Source: Hymenopus coronatus (taxonomy: Eukaryota; Arthropoda; Insecta; Mantodea; Hymenopodidae). From it: a stretch of DNA of 64,000 bases. Under the pieces are notes generated by a model that worked only from the letters and a program-made list of their open reading frames with translations, was not told the origin of the DNA and did not search any database. Each line of letters starts with the position of its first letter. Positions within the stretch are counted from its first letter, which is position 1. Below, in pieces: positions 46,660-59,088 of the stretch. Made by a program: the position numbers and the translations under genes. The stretch lies in the NCBI GenBank assembly GCA_030762935.1, contig CM060883.1, positions 96,484,001-96,548,000 on the forward strand, in the 5' to 3' direction.

Positions 46660-48285
46660 ATGGAAAAAGTGCAATATCGTTCAATGATTCACTTTTTTCT
46701 TTTGAATGGGAAATCTTGACAGAAGTTACACAACGCAATTGGATACCATCCATGACGTCAGTTCAATATACACATCCGCTATTGAGGAAGAGTGCCCAAG
46801 ATGACCTGCAAGCATTGAAAAAGTCCACGATCGTAGCTGATCGTCGAATGAAAGTTCGCCACGTGGCAGAGGCCATAAGGCACGACTGGCAACGGCAATT
46901 CCTATTTTGTCGGCTCGATGAGTGCCGCAATGCTCATAGTAGACAACAAGCCTTCAGTTTCGAAGCTGTGCTTGGAGCTATCTAAGCGAAATCCGAAGGA
47001 CTTTTCACGTCGACTTGTCACCGTCGATTAGACCTGGATCACCCATTGCTACAATTAAAAAAAAAAATTTGATTGCTTCCGGTGATTCCTGTACAAAGAC
47101 GGTCCCATCGGCCGAAAAAGTGCCGGCGACGATTTCTGGGGTGCAAAAGTGGAGTATGTACTTATCGACTTACAACGTACTAGCTTATTTATCCGGAGTT
47201 TCCGTAGAACTGCATTAATTGCGTTATGAAATGCTGCCGCATTCTCCATAGTCACCCGATGATTTTTTCTTGTTCCCAAAATAAAAAAAATCTGATGTGA
47301 ACCATTCACATAACTTTCTCTATATCTCTGCAACAAATTATTCTTAAAAAGCTTATGCTTCTATTAACTTCATGCTAATCAGTAAAACATTAACAGAAAT
47401 AGCCATATTACTTGCTTCCTTGTAAGTAGAGGTGAAATAAGGGAGTACCATAGGTTAAAGTGATAATCAAAAGCTGGTTGCTATGTCACTGAAGTTCCTT
47501 TGTTTGTATGAACAGCAGTTGACAAATTCCTGTATGAGAAATGTATAAGTTTTTCATAGCAGAAACCAAAAATATGGAATGTCACAAAAACGACGAACTC
47601 CACGAAAAAAATGTATATAACATAAATTGTATGCTTTAACGTGCCCTACATTTTTTGTGTAGTAAGTTTTTGTCCATCTCTTACGGTTTAGCAGTTATTC
47701 AAAATTTAGTAAAATTCATCCAGAATAAACTACTCTTCAGAGGCTATTCCCAGAAAACTCAAGATATACATTTTATTTGCCAGGTAAATATATTTGATAT
47801 ACGAAATTTTAATCAAAATCGTTACAGCCATTTTTGAGAAAATCAAAATTTTCGAAAAAAGTTCCATGTAAAGGGTAGTTGGGGGTGGGGGATTTTTCTC
47901 AAAATCTTCGTGTCGCATCCCTGGAAGATACTAAACTTAAATACCAAGTTTGGTAGTTTACCTACTTTTCGTTTTTGAGTTATCACACACACACACACGG
48001 ACCTTTTTCCGAAAATGCTTTTTTGAGATAAATGGGACCCTAAAACATATATTTCCGGTGAAATCTCGGTATGGAATTTTTTGGTGGAGTGCAATACATT
48101 CTCTATACACTATGTACATAGTGCCTATAGAGAAAGTAAAAATGGCTAGTAGGAACAAAATTTAAATCGAATAAGGAGAAGGGCATCGTCGAGACAGAGA
48201 CGGGTCTGCAAAGCTTGAACATTTATACTTTTTAAAAATAGCAGGAACGTTAGGAGAAGTGTATATCTCTAAAAGGGGACTATGT
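46660..48285 (+). pseudogene. mariner (irritans-like) transposase, split by repeat D
   Basis: ATG at 46660 starts MEKVQYRSMIHFFLLNGKS. Later pieces in shifting frames: ADRRMKVRHVAEAI (about 46840), KRNPKDFSRRLVTVD with a stop then TWITH (about 46987-47046), TVPSAEKVPAT, FWGAKVEYVLIDL, and LRYEMLPHSP with a stop then SPDDFFLFPK (about 47218-47277). After a repeat D insert (47290-48139) the C-terminus follows, ending CISLKGDYVEK and TAA near 48285. This is the mariner order, with VD*TW in place of VDETW and the third Asp visible in SPDDFF. The segment with the second Asp is deleted. Multiple stops and shifts. Confidence 0.88.
47290..48139 (-). repeat. Dispersed repeat D, copy 6 (near full length), inside mariner
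   Basis: Runs from TCTGATGTGAACCATTCAC to the perfect 16-bp palindrome CACTATGTACATAGTG (48108-48123) and TATAGAGAAAG. It includes a CA run near 47985. It is flanked by A-rich sequence, with TAAAAA on both sides as a possible target duplication. It interrupts the mariner frame between the FFLFPK and C-terminal blocks. Confidence 0.85.
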
Positions 48286-48465
48286 CGAGAAATAAACAAT
48301 TTATGTTTGGAAAGAACGGCGTTTTCATTCCGAATACAGACGAGGATGGAAAAATCAAAAAGAATAACGACTTCCCATTTGAGAAAGGTGTAAGTATTGG
48401 GAATTTTAAACTAAAAAAAATGTTTCGGAAATAGTTAACTACACAAATAAACCTGTTTAACATAA

Positions 48466-48468
<3 letters not shown>

Positions 48469-48513
<45 letters not shown>
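48469..48513. repeat. GT microsatellite
   Basis: About 22 GT units, followed by GCATGTGTGTTTACG. It lies beside repeat D copy 7, in keeping with the internal microsatellite of that repeat. Confidence 0.95.
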
Positions 48514-48514
<1 letters not shown>

Positions 48515-48534
48515 ATGTGTGTTTACGAGTGAGA

Positions 48535-48745
48535 TCTACATCATCTGTGTAAAAGATTTTGTCTATGTCTTACGATTTACCAGTCATGAAAATGTCATTC
48601 CAGAATAAAGAAGACTTCAGAGGCTATTACCAGAAAATGTAACACAATACATTTCATTTGCCATAAACATATTTTAGACATGCGGTATTTTAATCAATAT
48701 CATTCGAGCCATTTTTGAGAAAATTACACTCGTCGAAAAAGTAGC
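48535..48745 (-). repeat. Dispersed repeat D, copy 7, fragment
   Basis: TACGATTTACCAGTCATG, CCAGAATAAAGAAGACTTC and GAGCCATTTTTGAGAAAAT follow the D order. Both ends missing. Confidence 0.7.
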
Positions 48746-49190
48746 AATATTAGACTATGTAGTCCAAGTATTTGTAATTATTGAAAGGGTGGCGAAAGTA
48801 GGTGATTTCTTTTGATCAGTAACTACAAGTATAACTTGCCATCTTCTCTTAAACAGCAATAACTTGGTTGCCATGTGTGAGGCCAAATTCTTTCAAACTC
48901 TGAGGAACTTTTGATTCTTCAAGAACATTATTAATGACAGATTACCTTTACATTTACAGGTTGATTTATTTTTTGTAATGGGTATAAGGTTACTAACGTC
49001 ATAGCCCCAGGGGCGCAGACTCCCTGCATTGGACTCGAATCAGTGCGGCACTACCCAAAAAACACCCCGACCAAAAATAAGAGGCCCATGTCTCACTTGT
49101 GCAGTACCGCATAAAGCACCTGCACATTTCTGGTGATCTATGAATGCTGCCTGTCAGTGTCAACAACAGCGAATGTATTGTTGAAGTGCA
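48746..49190. other. Unassigned sequence
   Basis: No gene or known repeat recognised. The last part (49150-49190) grades into the 68-bp array. Confidence 0.5.
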
Positions 49191-49955
49191 GGGGTCACAC
49201 ATGACTCGAACCCTGTGGGGAGGTGACGTGTTGTTAGTGGTGTATTACTGAAGTGTCACTGTACACACATGACTCGCACCCTGTGTGGTGGTGACGTGCT
49301 GTTAGTGGTGTATTACTGAAGTGTCAGGGGACACACATGACTCGCACCCTGTGTGGTGGTGACGTGCTGTTAGTGGAATACACTTGACTCGCACCCTGTG
49401 TGGTGGTGACGTGCTGTTAGTGGTGTATTACTGAAGTGTCAGGGGACACACATGACTCGCACCCTGTGTGGTGGTGACGTGCTGTTAGTGGTGTATTACT
49501 GAAGTGTCAGGGGACACACATGACTCGCACCCTGTGTGGTGGTGACGTGCTGTTAGTGGTGTATTACTGAAGTGTCAGGGGACACACATGACTCGCACCC
49601 TGTGTGGTGGTGACGTGCTGTTAGTGGTGTATTACTGAAGTGTCAGGGGACACACATGACTCGCACCCTGTGTGGTGGTGACGTGCTGTTAGTGGTGTAT
49701 TACTGAAGTGTCAGGGGACACACATGACTCGCACCCTGTGTGGTGGTGACGTGCTGTTAGTGGAATACACTTGACTCGCACCCTGTGTGGTGGTGACGTG
49801 TTGTTAGTGGTGTATTACTGAAGTGTCAGGGAATACACTTGACTCGCAATGTGGTGGTGGTGACATGTTGTTAGTGGTGTATTACTGAAGTGTCAGGGAA
49901 CACACATGACTCGCACTCTATGTGGTGGTGACGTGTTGTTAGTGGAGGTGTCGGT
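49191..49955. repeat. 68-bp tandem array, about 11 units
   Basis: The unit contains GTGTATTACTGAAGTGTCAG, GGGACACACATGACTCGCAC and TGTGGTGGTGACGTGCTGTT. The step between AGGGGACACA at 49441, 49509 and 49577 is exactly 68. Two units near 49372 and 49760 share the same internal deletion (AGTGGAATACACTTGAC), so a block was duplicated. It ends 65 bp before the putative exon at 50021. Confidence 0.95.
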
Positions 49956-50020
49956 GTGCACGTCGGCCTGCTGGCCTCTTCCATAATGATACAATTTGGT
50001 TTACTTGATATTTGTTTCAG

Positions 50021-50137
50021 AGACTACAAAGAGCACGGACCACGCAGAGATTCTTCGTCAACGGATTCGCTCGTGAGAAGAGAAGAGACAACAGTTTCCT
50101 CTCCTAGCTTGTCCAACTGGAGCTCGCCCTCGTCACG
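50021..50137 (+). CDS. Putative internal exon A of an unrecognised host gene
   Basis: A 117-base open segment between a polypyrimidine-like acceptor (TTGATATTTGTTTCAG, ending 50020) and a strong donor (CG|GTGAGTA at 50138). It reads as one leading base, then DYKEHGPRRDSSSTDSLVRR and ends WSSPSS plus two bases of an Arg codon, so both flanking introns are in phase 2. The product is Ser-, Arg- and Glu-rich, probably disordered. Base composition differs sharply from the AT-rich surroundings. No domain is recognised. The next compatible segment is at 60358-60522. It could be an alternative (cassette) exon since its length is a multiple of three. Confidence 0.55.
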
Positions 50138-50159
50138 GTGAGTACAAACATCTCAACCC

Positions 50160-50505
50160 TATGACTAGTTTACGGGGCATTTCGACATCCCCGACAAGAT
50201 GAAGGAACCGCTTCTAGCGGGACCGAGAAAACACGACCAGCAGTATAGACTCTGGCAGAGCCAACAATTACGTTCCAAAGCGCAAGCCAATGTGCCCCAG
50301 AGTCGAACTGAAACATGGAAGAGGGAAATTGAATTGAGGAAATGGGGCAAAGGGGAAACCTTTGGTAGACTACAACAACCCACCATTGATCTTATCAACC
50401 ACGTAAAACCCCTGGGTAGAGAGGGTGGCTACCAGAAATAGAACGCCGGGCTTCCCGAATGCGAACGTCACGCGTTACCGTGGAGCCATCTTGCTCGTCA
50501 GTGAC
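50160..50505 (-). mobile_element. Possible tRNA-derived retroposon, another family
   Basis: On the minus strand, ACGGTAACGCGTGACGTTCG and CATTCGGGAAGCCCGG near 50485-50445 look like a tRNA-type D arm and anticodon region, with a degenerate box B. The body reads to about 50160. An 80-codon frame on + (50199-50441) is probably chance. Confidence 0.35.
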
Positions 50506-50620
50506 AGTTGAAGTTGTATCAAAAGTAGTTTACTCTATATAATCCTGCCCAGCTACCAATATACCTTAAACAATAAACGAAACAGCTAGACTCGCTTAGC
50601 TTGGCAAATAAAGCATCCAC

Positions 50621-50670
<50 letters not shown>

Positions 50671-50983
50671 GTAATTATGATAGTAATTATAATAATGATA
50701 ATAATTATAATTATGATACTAATTATAATAATAACTATGATAATAATGCAAAACCATTCTGTTTTCTTAATATATGCTAGAAATATATCTTACAATTGCT
50801 TTACTAGATTCTTCCCATTGAGTAGGTCATTTCGTATGAAAGTGAGTGACATTTTCAGATGTAGGGATATTGAAGGATAACTGCATACTCTTGATGACAT
50901 AGCAGATGCTTGGCACATTCGAGTTCTCGCTTTCAAAGGAAGTCACAGGCTTTCAAAATTTGGGGAGTTGGTTTTCAAAGACG
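50506..50983. other. Unassigned sequence with TAA microsatellite
   Basis: A TAA run at 50621-50670 follows AATAAAGCATCCAC, like the 3' end of a LINE with a TAA-type tail. The degenerate AATTAT stretch to 50750 is derived from it. Nothing else recognised. Confidence 0.5.
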
Positions 50984-50995
50984 TATGAAACTTAG

Positions 50996-51200
50996 TTTTT
51001 TTTTTTTTTTTTTTTTTTTGTTGGTAGTGTTTAACGCCCGCTTTAACTACTAATGGCACCGCAGGCGGTGACACTGATGATACATGAATGACGATGGAGC
51101 ACCGGTGGAATGCAATGGCGGGGGAAACCGGAGTACCCGGAGAAAACCCGCCCCAGCGCCGTTTTGTCCACCACAAATCTCACATGCGGTCGCTTGGGAG
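50996..51200 (-). mobile_element. SINE family 1, 5'-truncated, with 12-bp target duplication
   Basis: The body is the same as 25440-25690, with T run 50996-51019 as its tail. It stops at CTTGGGAG before box B and box A. It is flanked by TATGAAACTTAG at 50984-50995 and 51201-51212. The long tail and exact duplication suggest a young insertion. Confidence 0.9.
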
Positions 51201-51262
51201 TATGAAACTTAGGATTGAATATTTTCCTCGCCGTGAAGCGACACACACACATGTACGAAATT

Positions 51263-51520
51263 GTCGTCCGTGTTGTAGTGGTTATCACGTCTCATATATT
51301 CAAGATGCGGGTTCAAACCCGGCGGATGGATATTTTAGGGCATAAAATCCTTAGCATGGCTTCCCTCGAAAGGGAAGTAAAGCCTTTCGTCCCGGTTCGT
51401 AGATTTACGGCAAGTAAAAGAACCTCATGGCTGACAGAGAGGCCTCTGAGCAAAATTAAGCGGCCTTTCACGCCCAATATGGAATGTGACACTGAAAACC
51501 ACGTCAATTAAAGAGCGTCC
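51263..51520 (+). mobile_element. tRNA-Val-like SINE, family 2
   Basis: The head GTCGTCCGTGTTGTAGTGG with TTATCACG, then box B GGTTCAAACCC (51310-51320), resembles tRNA-Val. The acceptor and anticodon stems do not pair properly, so this is not a tRNA gene. The body contains GGCTTCCCTCGAAAGGGAAG and TAAAGCC, an inverted pair. Right end approximate. Confidence 0.6.
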
Positions 51521-51639
51521 TTAAATAAAACTCCATTTCTAATTCAGTTGAGGCAATCCTTTGTCCGAGAAAACAAAGTCGCTAAGTGAAACAAGTGAAA
51601 TTCGGTTATCTTTGTTTGCTAGGAGTAAACAAACAAGAG

Positions 51640-52172
51640 ACGAAAAGAAAGATGTCTACCGTTTGATAATAGTTTTAAGTACTTAAATACTGAAACCAAT
51701 AGCTCGGAATATATCGAAAACAGTTGAATCCAAAAAAAGTGGATATAATATAAATAATGTGTTTTAAAAAGATCTATATGTTTTGTGTATCTTTATGTTC
51801 ACCAGTTATGCAGATGTCAGCCTTAATGAAGGGGTGCTTAGAGGCTATTCCAAAACATTCAAGATACCTAACTAACTTTTCGTTTATCCTTAAAAATAAC
51901 TTAAACATATAACATTTTAATATAAATCCTTAGCCATTTTTGAGAATATGAAAATATCTAAAAATGTTCCATGTAAAGGGTAGTTGAGGCCACACACACA
52001 CACACATACAAACACACACACAAACATACACACACTCATATGGACACATTTCTAAAATGTTTTTTTTTTTTTTTTTCAGAAGGTCTCATGCCGGTGAAAT
52101 CTCGGTATCGAAATTTAGGGTAAGATATACATTACTATACACTAGTTCATTATACATACCGGCTAGAGAAAG
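51640..52172 (-). repeat. Dispersed repeat D, copy 8
   Basis: CTGAAACCAATAGCTCGG, CACCAGTTATGCAGATGTC, TTAGCCATTTTTGAGAATATG and TTCCATGTAAAGGGTAG, then a CA-rich run at 51990-52033, a T run and the GGCTAGAGAAAGT end. The 76-bp array begins right after this end. Confidence 0.75.
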
Positions 52173-52179
52173 TAGTCGC

Positions 52180-55100
52180 AATATGTGAGTGTCTCCCTCA
52201 CTTAATCCCTTCCTCCTGGGGAGAGTGTGCACACAATATATCTACACAGGCTGTAGAGTGTGAGGTGGCTCGCACACCTAAACCCTTCCTCCAGCAAAAA
52301 GAGTGCACACAATATATCAACAAAGGCTGTAGAGTGTGAGGGGGCTCGCTCACTTAATACCTTCCTCCTGGGGAGAGTGTGCACACAATATATCAACATA
52401 GGCTGTAGAGTGTGAGGTGGCTCGACCACCTACTCCCCTCCTCCAGGGGAGAGAGTGAACATAATATATCTACATAGGCTGTAGAGTGTGTGGCGGCTCG
52501 CCCTAATACTCCTCTCCTCCAGGGGAGAGAGTGCACATAATATACTTACATAGGCTGTAGAGTGTGAGGCGGCTCGCCCACCTACTCCTCTCCTCCAGGA
52601 GAGAGAGTGAACACAATATATCTACATAGGCTGTAGAGTATGAGGTGGCTTGCCCACCTACTCCTCTCCTCCAGGAGAGAGAGTGAACACAATATATCTA
52701 CATAGGCTGTAGAGTGTAGGTGGCTCCTTCAATTGATACCTTCCTCCTGGGGAGAGTATGCATACAATATATCAACATAGGCTGTAGAGTTTGAGGTGGC
52801 TCCCTCCCTTGATACCTTCCTCCTGGGGAGAGTGTGCATACAATATATCAACATAGGCTGTAGAGTGTGAGGTTGCTCCCTCACTTGATACCTTCCTCCC
52901 GGGGAGAGTGTGCACACAATATATCACCATAGGCTGTAGAGTGTTAGGTTGCTCCCTCACTTGATACCTTCCTCCCAGGGAGAGTGTGCACACAATATAT
53001 CACCATAGGCTGTAGAGTGTGAGGTTGCTCGCTCACTTGATACCTTCCTCCCGGGGAGAGTGTCCACACAATATGTCTACAAAGGCTGTATGGTGTGAGG
53101 TGGCTCACTCACATGATACCTTCCTCCTGGGAAGAGTGTCCACACAATATGTCTACAATGGCTGTAGAGTGTGAGGTGGCTCACTCACTTGATAGCATCC
53201 TCCCGGGGAGAGTGTGCACACAATATATCTACAAAGGATGTAGAGTGTGAGGTGGCTCACTCACTTGATACCTTCCTCCTGGGGAGAGTGTGCATACAAT
53301 ATATCAACATAGGCTGTAGAGTGTGAGGTTGCTCCCTCACTTGATATCTTCCTCCCGGGGAGAGTGTGCACATAATATATCACCATAGGCTGTAGAGTGT
53401 TAGGTTGCTCCCTCACATGATACCTTCCTCCCGGGGAGAGTGTGCACACAATATATCATCATAGGCTGTAGAGAGTGAGGTTGCTCGCTCACTTGATACC
53501 TTCCTCCCGGGGAGAGTGTGCACACAATATATCTACAAAGGATGTAGAGTGTAAGGTGGCCCACTCACTTGATACCTTCCTCCTGGGGAGAGTGTCCACA
53601 CAATATGTCTAAAAGGCTGTAGAATGTGAGGTGGCTCCCTCACTTGATAGCATCCTCCCGGGGAGAGTGTGCAAACAATATATCTACAAAGGCTGTAGAG
53701 TGTGAGGTAGCTCCCTCACTTGATACCTTCCTCCTGGGGTAAGTGTGCACACAATATATCTACAAAGGCTGTAGAGTGTGAGGTGGCTCGCTCACTTGAT
53801 ACTTTCCACCCGGGGAGAGTGTGCACACAATATATCACCGTAGACTGTAGTGTGTGAGGTGGCTCGCTCACTTGATACCTTCCTCCCGGGGAGAGTGTGC
53901 ACACAATATATCACCATAGGCTGTAGAGTGTGAGGTGGCTCCCTCACTTGATACCTTCCTCCCGGTGAGAGTGTGCACACAATATATCTACATATGTTGT
54001 AGTGTGAGATGGCTCCCTCACTTGTAACCTTCCTCTTGGGGAGAGTGTGCACACTATATATATCAGCATAGGCAGTAGAGTGTGAGGTGGCTCCCTCTCT
54101 TAATACCTTCCTCCTGGGGAGAATGTGCACACAATATATCTACATAGGCCGTAGAGAGAGGTGGCTCACTCACTTGATACCTTTCTCCTGGGGAGAGTGG
54201 GCACACTATATATAATCATAGGTAGTAGAGAGTGAGGTAGGCGCTGACCTAATCCTTTCTCCCCTGGGGAGAGTGTGCACACAGTATATCAACATAGGCT
54301 CTAGACTGTTAGGTGACTCGCTCACCTGATACCTTCCTGCTGGGAAGAGCGTGCACACAATAAATCAACATAGGCTGTAGAGCGTGAGGTGGCCCCGGCA
54401 CCTAACAACTTCCTCTGGGGAGAGTGTGCACACAATATATCTACAAAGGTTGTAGAGTGCGAGGTGGCTCCCTTAATTGATACCTTCCTCCTGGGGAGAG
54501 TGTGTACACAATATATCTACAAAGGCTGTAGAGGTTGAGGTGACTCCCTCAATTGATACCTTCCTCCTGGGGAGAGTGAGCACACAATTAATCTATAAAG
54601 GCTGTAGAGGGTGAGGTGACTCCCTCAATTGATACCTTCCTCCTGGGGAGAGTGTGCACACAATATATCTACTAAGGCTGTAGAGTGTGAGTTGGCTCCC
54701 TCAATTGATACCTTCCTCTTGGGGAGAAAGGGCAGAGAGAATATTTACACAGGTTTTAGAGTGTGAGGTGGCTTGCTTACCTTATAGCTTTGTCTTGAGG
54801 ACAGTGTGCACAGAATATATCTACGTGGGTTGTAGAGTGTGAGGTGGCTCGCTCATCTAATCCCTTCCTCTTGTGAAGAGTGTGCACACAATATATCTAC
54901 AGAGGCGTAAAGTGTGAGGTGGCTCACTCAACTAATTCCTACCTCCTTGGGAGAGTGTGCACACAATGTATCTATATAGGCTGTAGTGTGTTGGGTGGCT
55001 CACTCACTTAATACCTTCCTCTTGGGGAGAGTGTGCACACTATATATCAGCATTGGCAGTTGAGTGTGAGGTGGCTCCCTCACTTAATACCTTCCTCCTG

Positions 55101-58100
55101 GGGAGAGTGTGCACACAATATATCTACATAGGCAGTAGAGTGTGAGGTGGCTCACTCACTTGATACCTACCTCCTGGGGAGAGTGTGCACACTATATATC
55201 AGCATACGCAATAGACTGTGAGGTAGCTTGCTGACCTAATCCTTTCCCCCAAGGGGAGAGTGTGCACACAATATATCAACATAGGCTCTAGACTGCTAAG
55301 TGACTCGGTCACTTGATACCTTCCTCCTGGGGAGAGCGTGCACACAATAAATCAACTTAGGCTACAGAGCGTGAGGTGGCTCCGGCACCTAATAACTTCC
55401 TCTGGGGAGAGTGTGCACACAATATAGCTACAAAGGCTGTAGAGTGTGAGGTGGCTCCCTCAATTGATACCTTCCTCCTGGGAAGAGTGTGCACACAAAA
55501 TATCTACAAAGGCTTTAAAGCGTGCGTGACTCCCTCAATTGATACCTTCCTCCTGGGGAAAGTGTGTATACAATATATCACCATAGGCTGTAGAGCGTGA
55601 GGTGGCTCGCTTACTTGATACACTCCTCCTGGGGAGAGTGTGCATACAATATATCACCATAGGCTGTAGAGTGTGAGGTGGCTCGCTCACTTGATACCTT
55701 CCTCCTGGGGAGAGCGTGCACACAATAAATAAACATAGGCTGTTGAGCGTGAGGTGGCTCTGGTACTTAAAAACTTCCCCTGAGGAGAGTGTATGCAAAA
55801 TATATCTACAAAGGCTGTAGAGTGTGAGGTGGCTCCCTCAATTGATACCTTCCTCCTGGGGAGAGTGTGCACACAATATATCTACAAAGGATTTAGAGGG
55901 TGAGATGACTCCCCACATGACACCATCCTCCTGGGGAGAGTATGCACACAATATATCAAAACAGGCTGTATAGTGTGAGGTGGCTCCCTCACTTGATACC
56001 TTGCTCCTTGGGAGAGGCGTACAAAATAAATCAACATAGGCTGCAGAGTGTGCGGTTGCTGCCTCACTTGATACCTTTCTCCCAGGGAGAGTGTGTACAC
56101 AATATAATTACATAGGTTGTAGAGCGTGAGATGTCCCTCTCACTTGATACCATCCTCCGGGGGAGAGTGCGCACACAATATATCAACATAGGTTGCAGAG
56201 TTTGTGGTTGCTCCCTCACTTGATACCTTTCTTCCAGGGAGAGTGTATACACAATATAATCTACATAGGTTGGAGAGTGTGAGGTGGCTCCCACACCTTA
56301 TGCCTTCCTCCTGGGTAGAGTGTTCCACAATATATCTACATGGGTTGTAGAGCTTGAGGTGGCTCGCTCACTTGATTCCTGCTCCTGGGGAGAGTGTGCA
56401 CACAATATATCTTTACAGGCTGTAGAGTGTGACATGGCCTCACTTGATACCTTCCTCCTGGGGAGAGTGTGCAAACAATATATCAACAAAGGCTGTATAT
56501 GTTGAGTTGGCTCCCTCACTTGATACCTTCCTCTTGAGAAGAGTGTGCACAAAATATATCAACATAGGTTGTAGAGTGTGAGGTGGCTCCCTCACCTTAT
56601 TTCTTCCTCCTTTGGAGAGTGTGCACACAATATATCTACATAGGTTGTAGAGTGTGAGGTGGCTCCCTCACTTGATACCTTCCTCCCAGGGAGATTGTGC
56701 ATAAAATATATCTATACAGGTTGTAGAGTGTGAGGTGGCTCGCTCAGTTGATTGCTGCTCCTGGGAAGAGTGTGCACACAATATATCTACAAAGGTTGTA
56801 GAGCGTGAGATGGCTCAGTCTTTTGATACCTTCCTCCTGGGGAGAGTGTGCACACAATATCTCTACATAGGTTGTAGAGCGTGAGATGGCCCTCTCACTT
56901 GATATCTTCCTCCTGGGGAGAGTGTGCACACAATATATCTACATATGTTGTAGTGTGAGATGGCTCCCTCACTTGATACCTTCCTCCTGTGAAAAGTGGT
57001 CACACAATATATCTAAATAGACTTTAGAATGTGAGAATCTCACTTACCTAATCCCTTCCTCCTGGGGAGAGCGTGCACAGAATCAATCAACATATGCTGA
57101 AGAGTGTGCACATAATATATCAACATATGCTGAACAGTGTGATAATCCCTTCCTCCCGGTGAGAGTGTGCACATAATATATCTAAACAGGCTTTAGAGTG
57201 TGAGGTGGCTCACTCACCTAATCCCTTCTTCTCGGAGAGAGTGTGCGCACTATATATCAACATATGCTGAAGAGTGTAAGGTGGCTCGTTCAGCTAAGCC
57301 CTTCCTCCTGGGGAGAGTGTGCACACAATATATTAACATTGGTTGTATATGTGAGATGGGTCGCTCACCTAATCCCTTCCTCCCGGGGAGAGTGTGCACA
57401 CAATATATCAGCATATGCTGAAGATTGTGAGGTGGCTCGTTCAGCTAAGCCCTTCCTCCTGGGGAGAGTGTGCACACAATATATTAATATAGGTTGTATA
57501 GTGTGAGGTAGTTCACTCACCTAATCTCTTCCTCCCGGGGAGAGTGTGCACCCAATATATCAACATATGTTGTAGAGTGTGAGATGGGTCTCTCACTTAA
57601 TCCTTTCCTCCTGGGGAGAGTGTGCACACAATATATTAACATAATTTGTATAGTGTGAGATGCCTCACTCACCTAATCTCTTTCTCCTGGGGAGAGTGTG
57701 CACACAATATATTAAATTAAGGTTGTATAGTGTGAGATGGGTCGGTCACCTAATCCCTTCCTGCCGGGGAGAGTGTGCACACAATATATCAACATATGCT
57801 GAAAGTGTAAGGTGGCTGGTTCAGCTAAGCCCTTCCTCCTGGGGAGAGTGTGCACACAATATATTAACATAGGTTGTATAGTGTGAGGTGGCTCACTCAC
57901 CTAATCCCTTCCTCCCGGGGAGAGTGTGCACACAATGTATCAACATATGCTGAAGACTGTGAGGTGGCTCGTTCACCTAATCCCTTCCTCCAGGGAGAGT
58001 GTGCACACAATATATCTACATATGCTGAAGACTGTGAGGTGGCCTGTTCACCTAATCCCTTCCTCCCGGGGAGAGTATGCACACAATATATCAACATATG

Positions 58101-59055
58101 CTGAAGAGTGTGAGGTGCCTCGTTCACCTAATCCCTTCCTCCAGGGGAGAGTGGGCACACAATATATCAACATATCCTGAAGAGTGTGAGGTGGCTCGTT
58201 AACCAAATCCCTTCCTCCAGGGAAGAGTGTGCATACAATATATCAACATATGCTGAAGACTACGAGGTGGCTCGATCACCTAATCCTTTCCTCCCAGGAA
58301 GAATGTGTACACAATATATTAACATATGCTGAAGAGTGTGAGGTGGCTCGTTCAGCTAATCCTTTCCTCCTGGGAAGAGTGTGCATACAATATATCAACA
58401 TATGCTGAAGACTGTGAGGTGGCTCGTTCACCTAATCCTTTCTTCCAGGTAAGAATGTGCATACAATATATCAACATATGCTGAAGACTACGAGGTGGCT
58501 TGATCACCTAATCCTTTCCTCCCGGGAAGAATGTGCACACAATATATTAACATATGCTGAAGAGTGTGAGGTGGCTCGTTCACCTAATCCTTTCCTCCCG
58601 GTAAGAATGTGCATACAATATATCAACATATGCTGAAGAGTGTGAGGTGGCTCGTTCACCTAATCCCTTCCTCCCGGGGAGAGTGTGCACACAATATATC
58701 AATATATGCTGAAGAGTGTTAGGTGGCTCGTTCACCTAATCCCTTCTTCCAGGGGAGAGTGTGCACACAATATGTCAGTATATGCTGAAGGGTGTGAGGT
58801 GGCTCATGCACCTAATCCCTTCCTGCAGGAGAGAGTGTGAACACAATATATAAACATATGCTGAAGAGTGTGAGGTGGCTCGTTCACCTAATCCCTTCCT
58901 CCCGGGAAGAGTGTGCATACAAAATATCAACATATGCTGAAGAGTGTGAGATGGCTCGTTTAGCTAATCCCTTCCTCCTGGGGAGAGTGTGCACAAATAT
59001 ATCAACATAGGTTGTAGAGTGTGATATGGCTCCTTCACCTAGTCCCTGCCTCCTG
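52180..59055. repeat. 76-bp tandem array, about 90 units
   Basis: The unit contains GGCTGTAGAGTGTGAGGTGG, CTTGATACCTTCCTCC and GGGGAGAGTGTGCACACAAT plus ATATC. Two regional types: GGCTGTAGAG (52.2-57.0 kb) and ATGCTGAAGAG with CGTTCACCTAATCCC (57.1-59.0 kb). Each unit holds small inverted pairs, GTGAG/CTCAC and CTCC/GGAG, and a GTGCAC site. The period is not a multiple of three and frames are short, so no coding potential is claimed. It would lie in the intron between exons A and B. Confidence 0.95.
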
Positions 59056-59088
59056 ACACACATGTGTGTAACATTTGGTTTATCTGAG

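Noticed and set aside
48469..48513. Long GT run as a Z-DNA or regulatory element
   Set aside because: It is an ordinary microsatellite associated with repeat D; nothing nearby suggests a promoter.
51263..51335. A functional tRNA-Val gene
   Set aside because: Boxes A and B are present, but the acceptor ends do not pair and the anticodon arm is disrupted; a SINE body follows.
52180..59055. CRISPR-like array of regular repeats
   Set aside because: The whole 76-bp unit repeats, with no unique spacers, and the genome is clearly animal.
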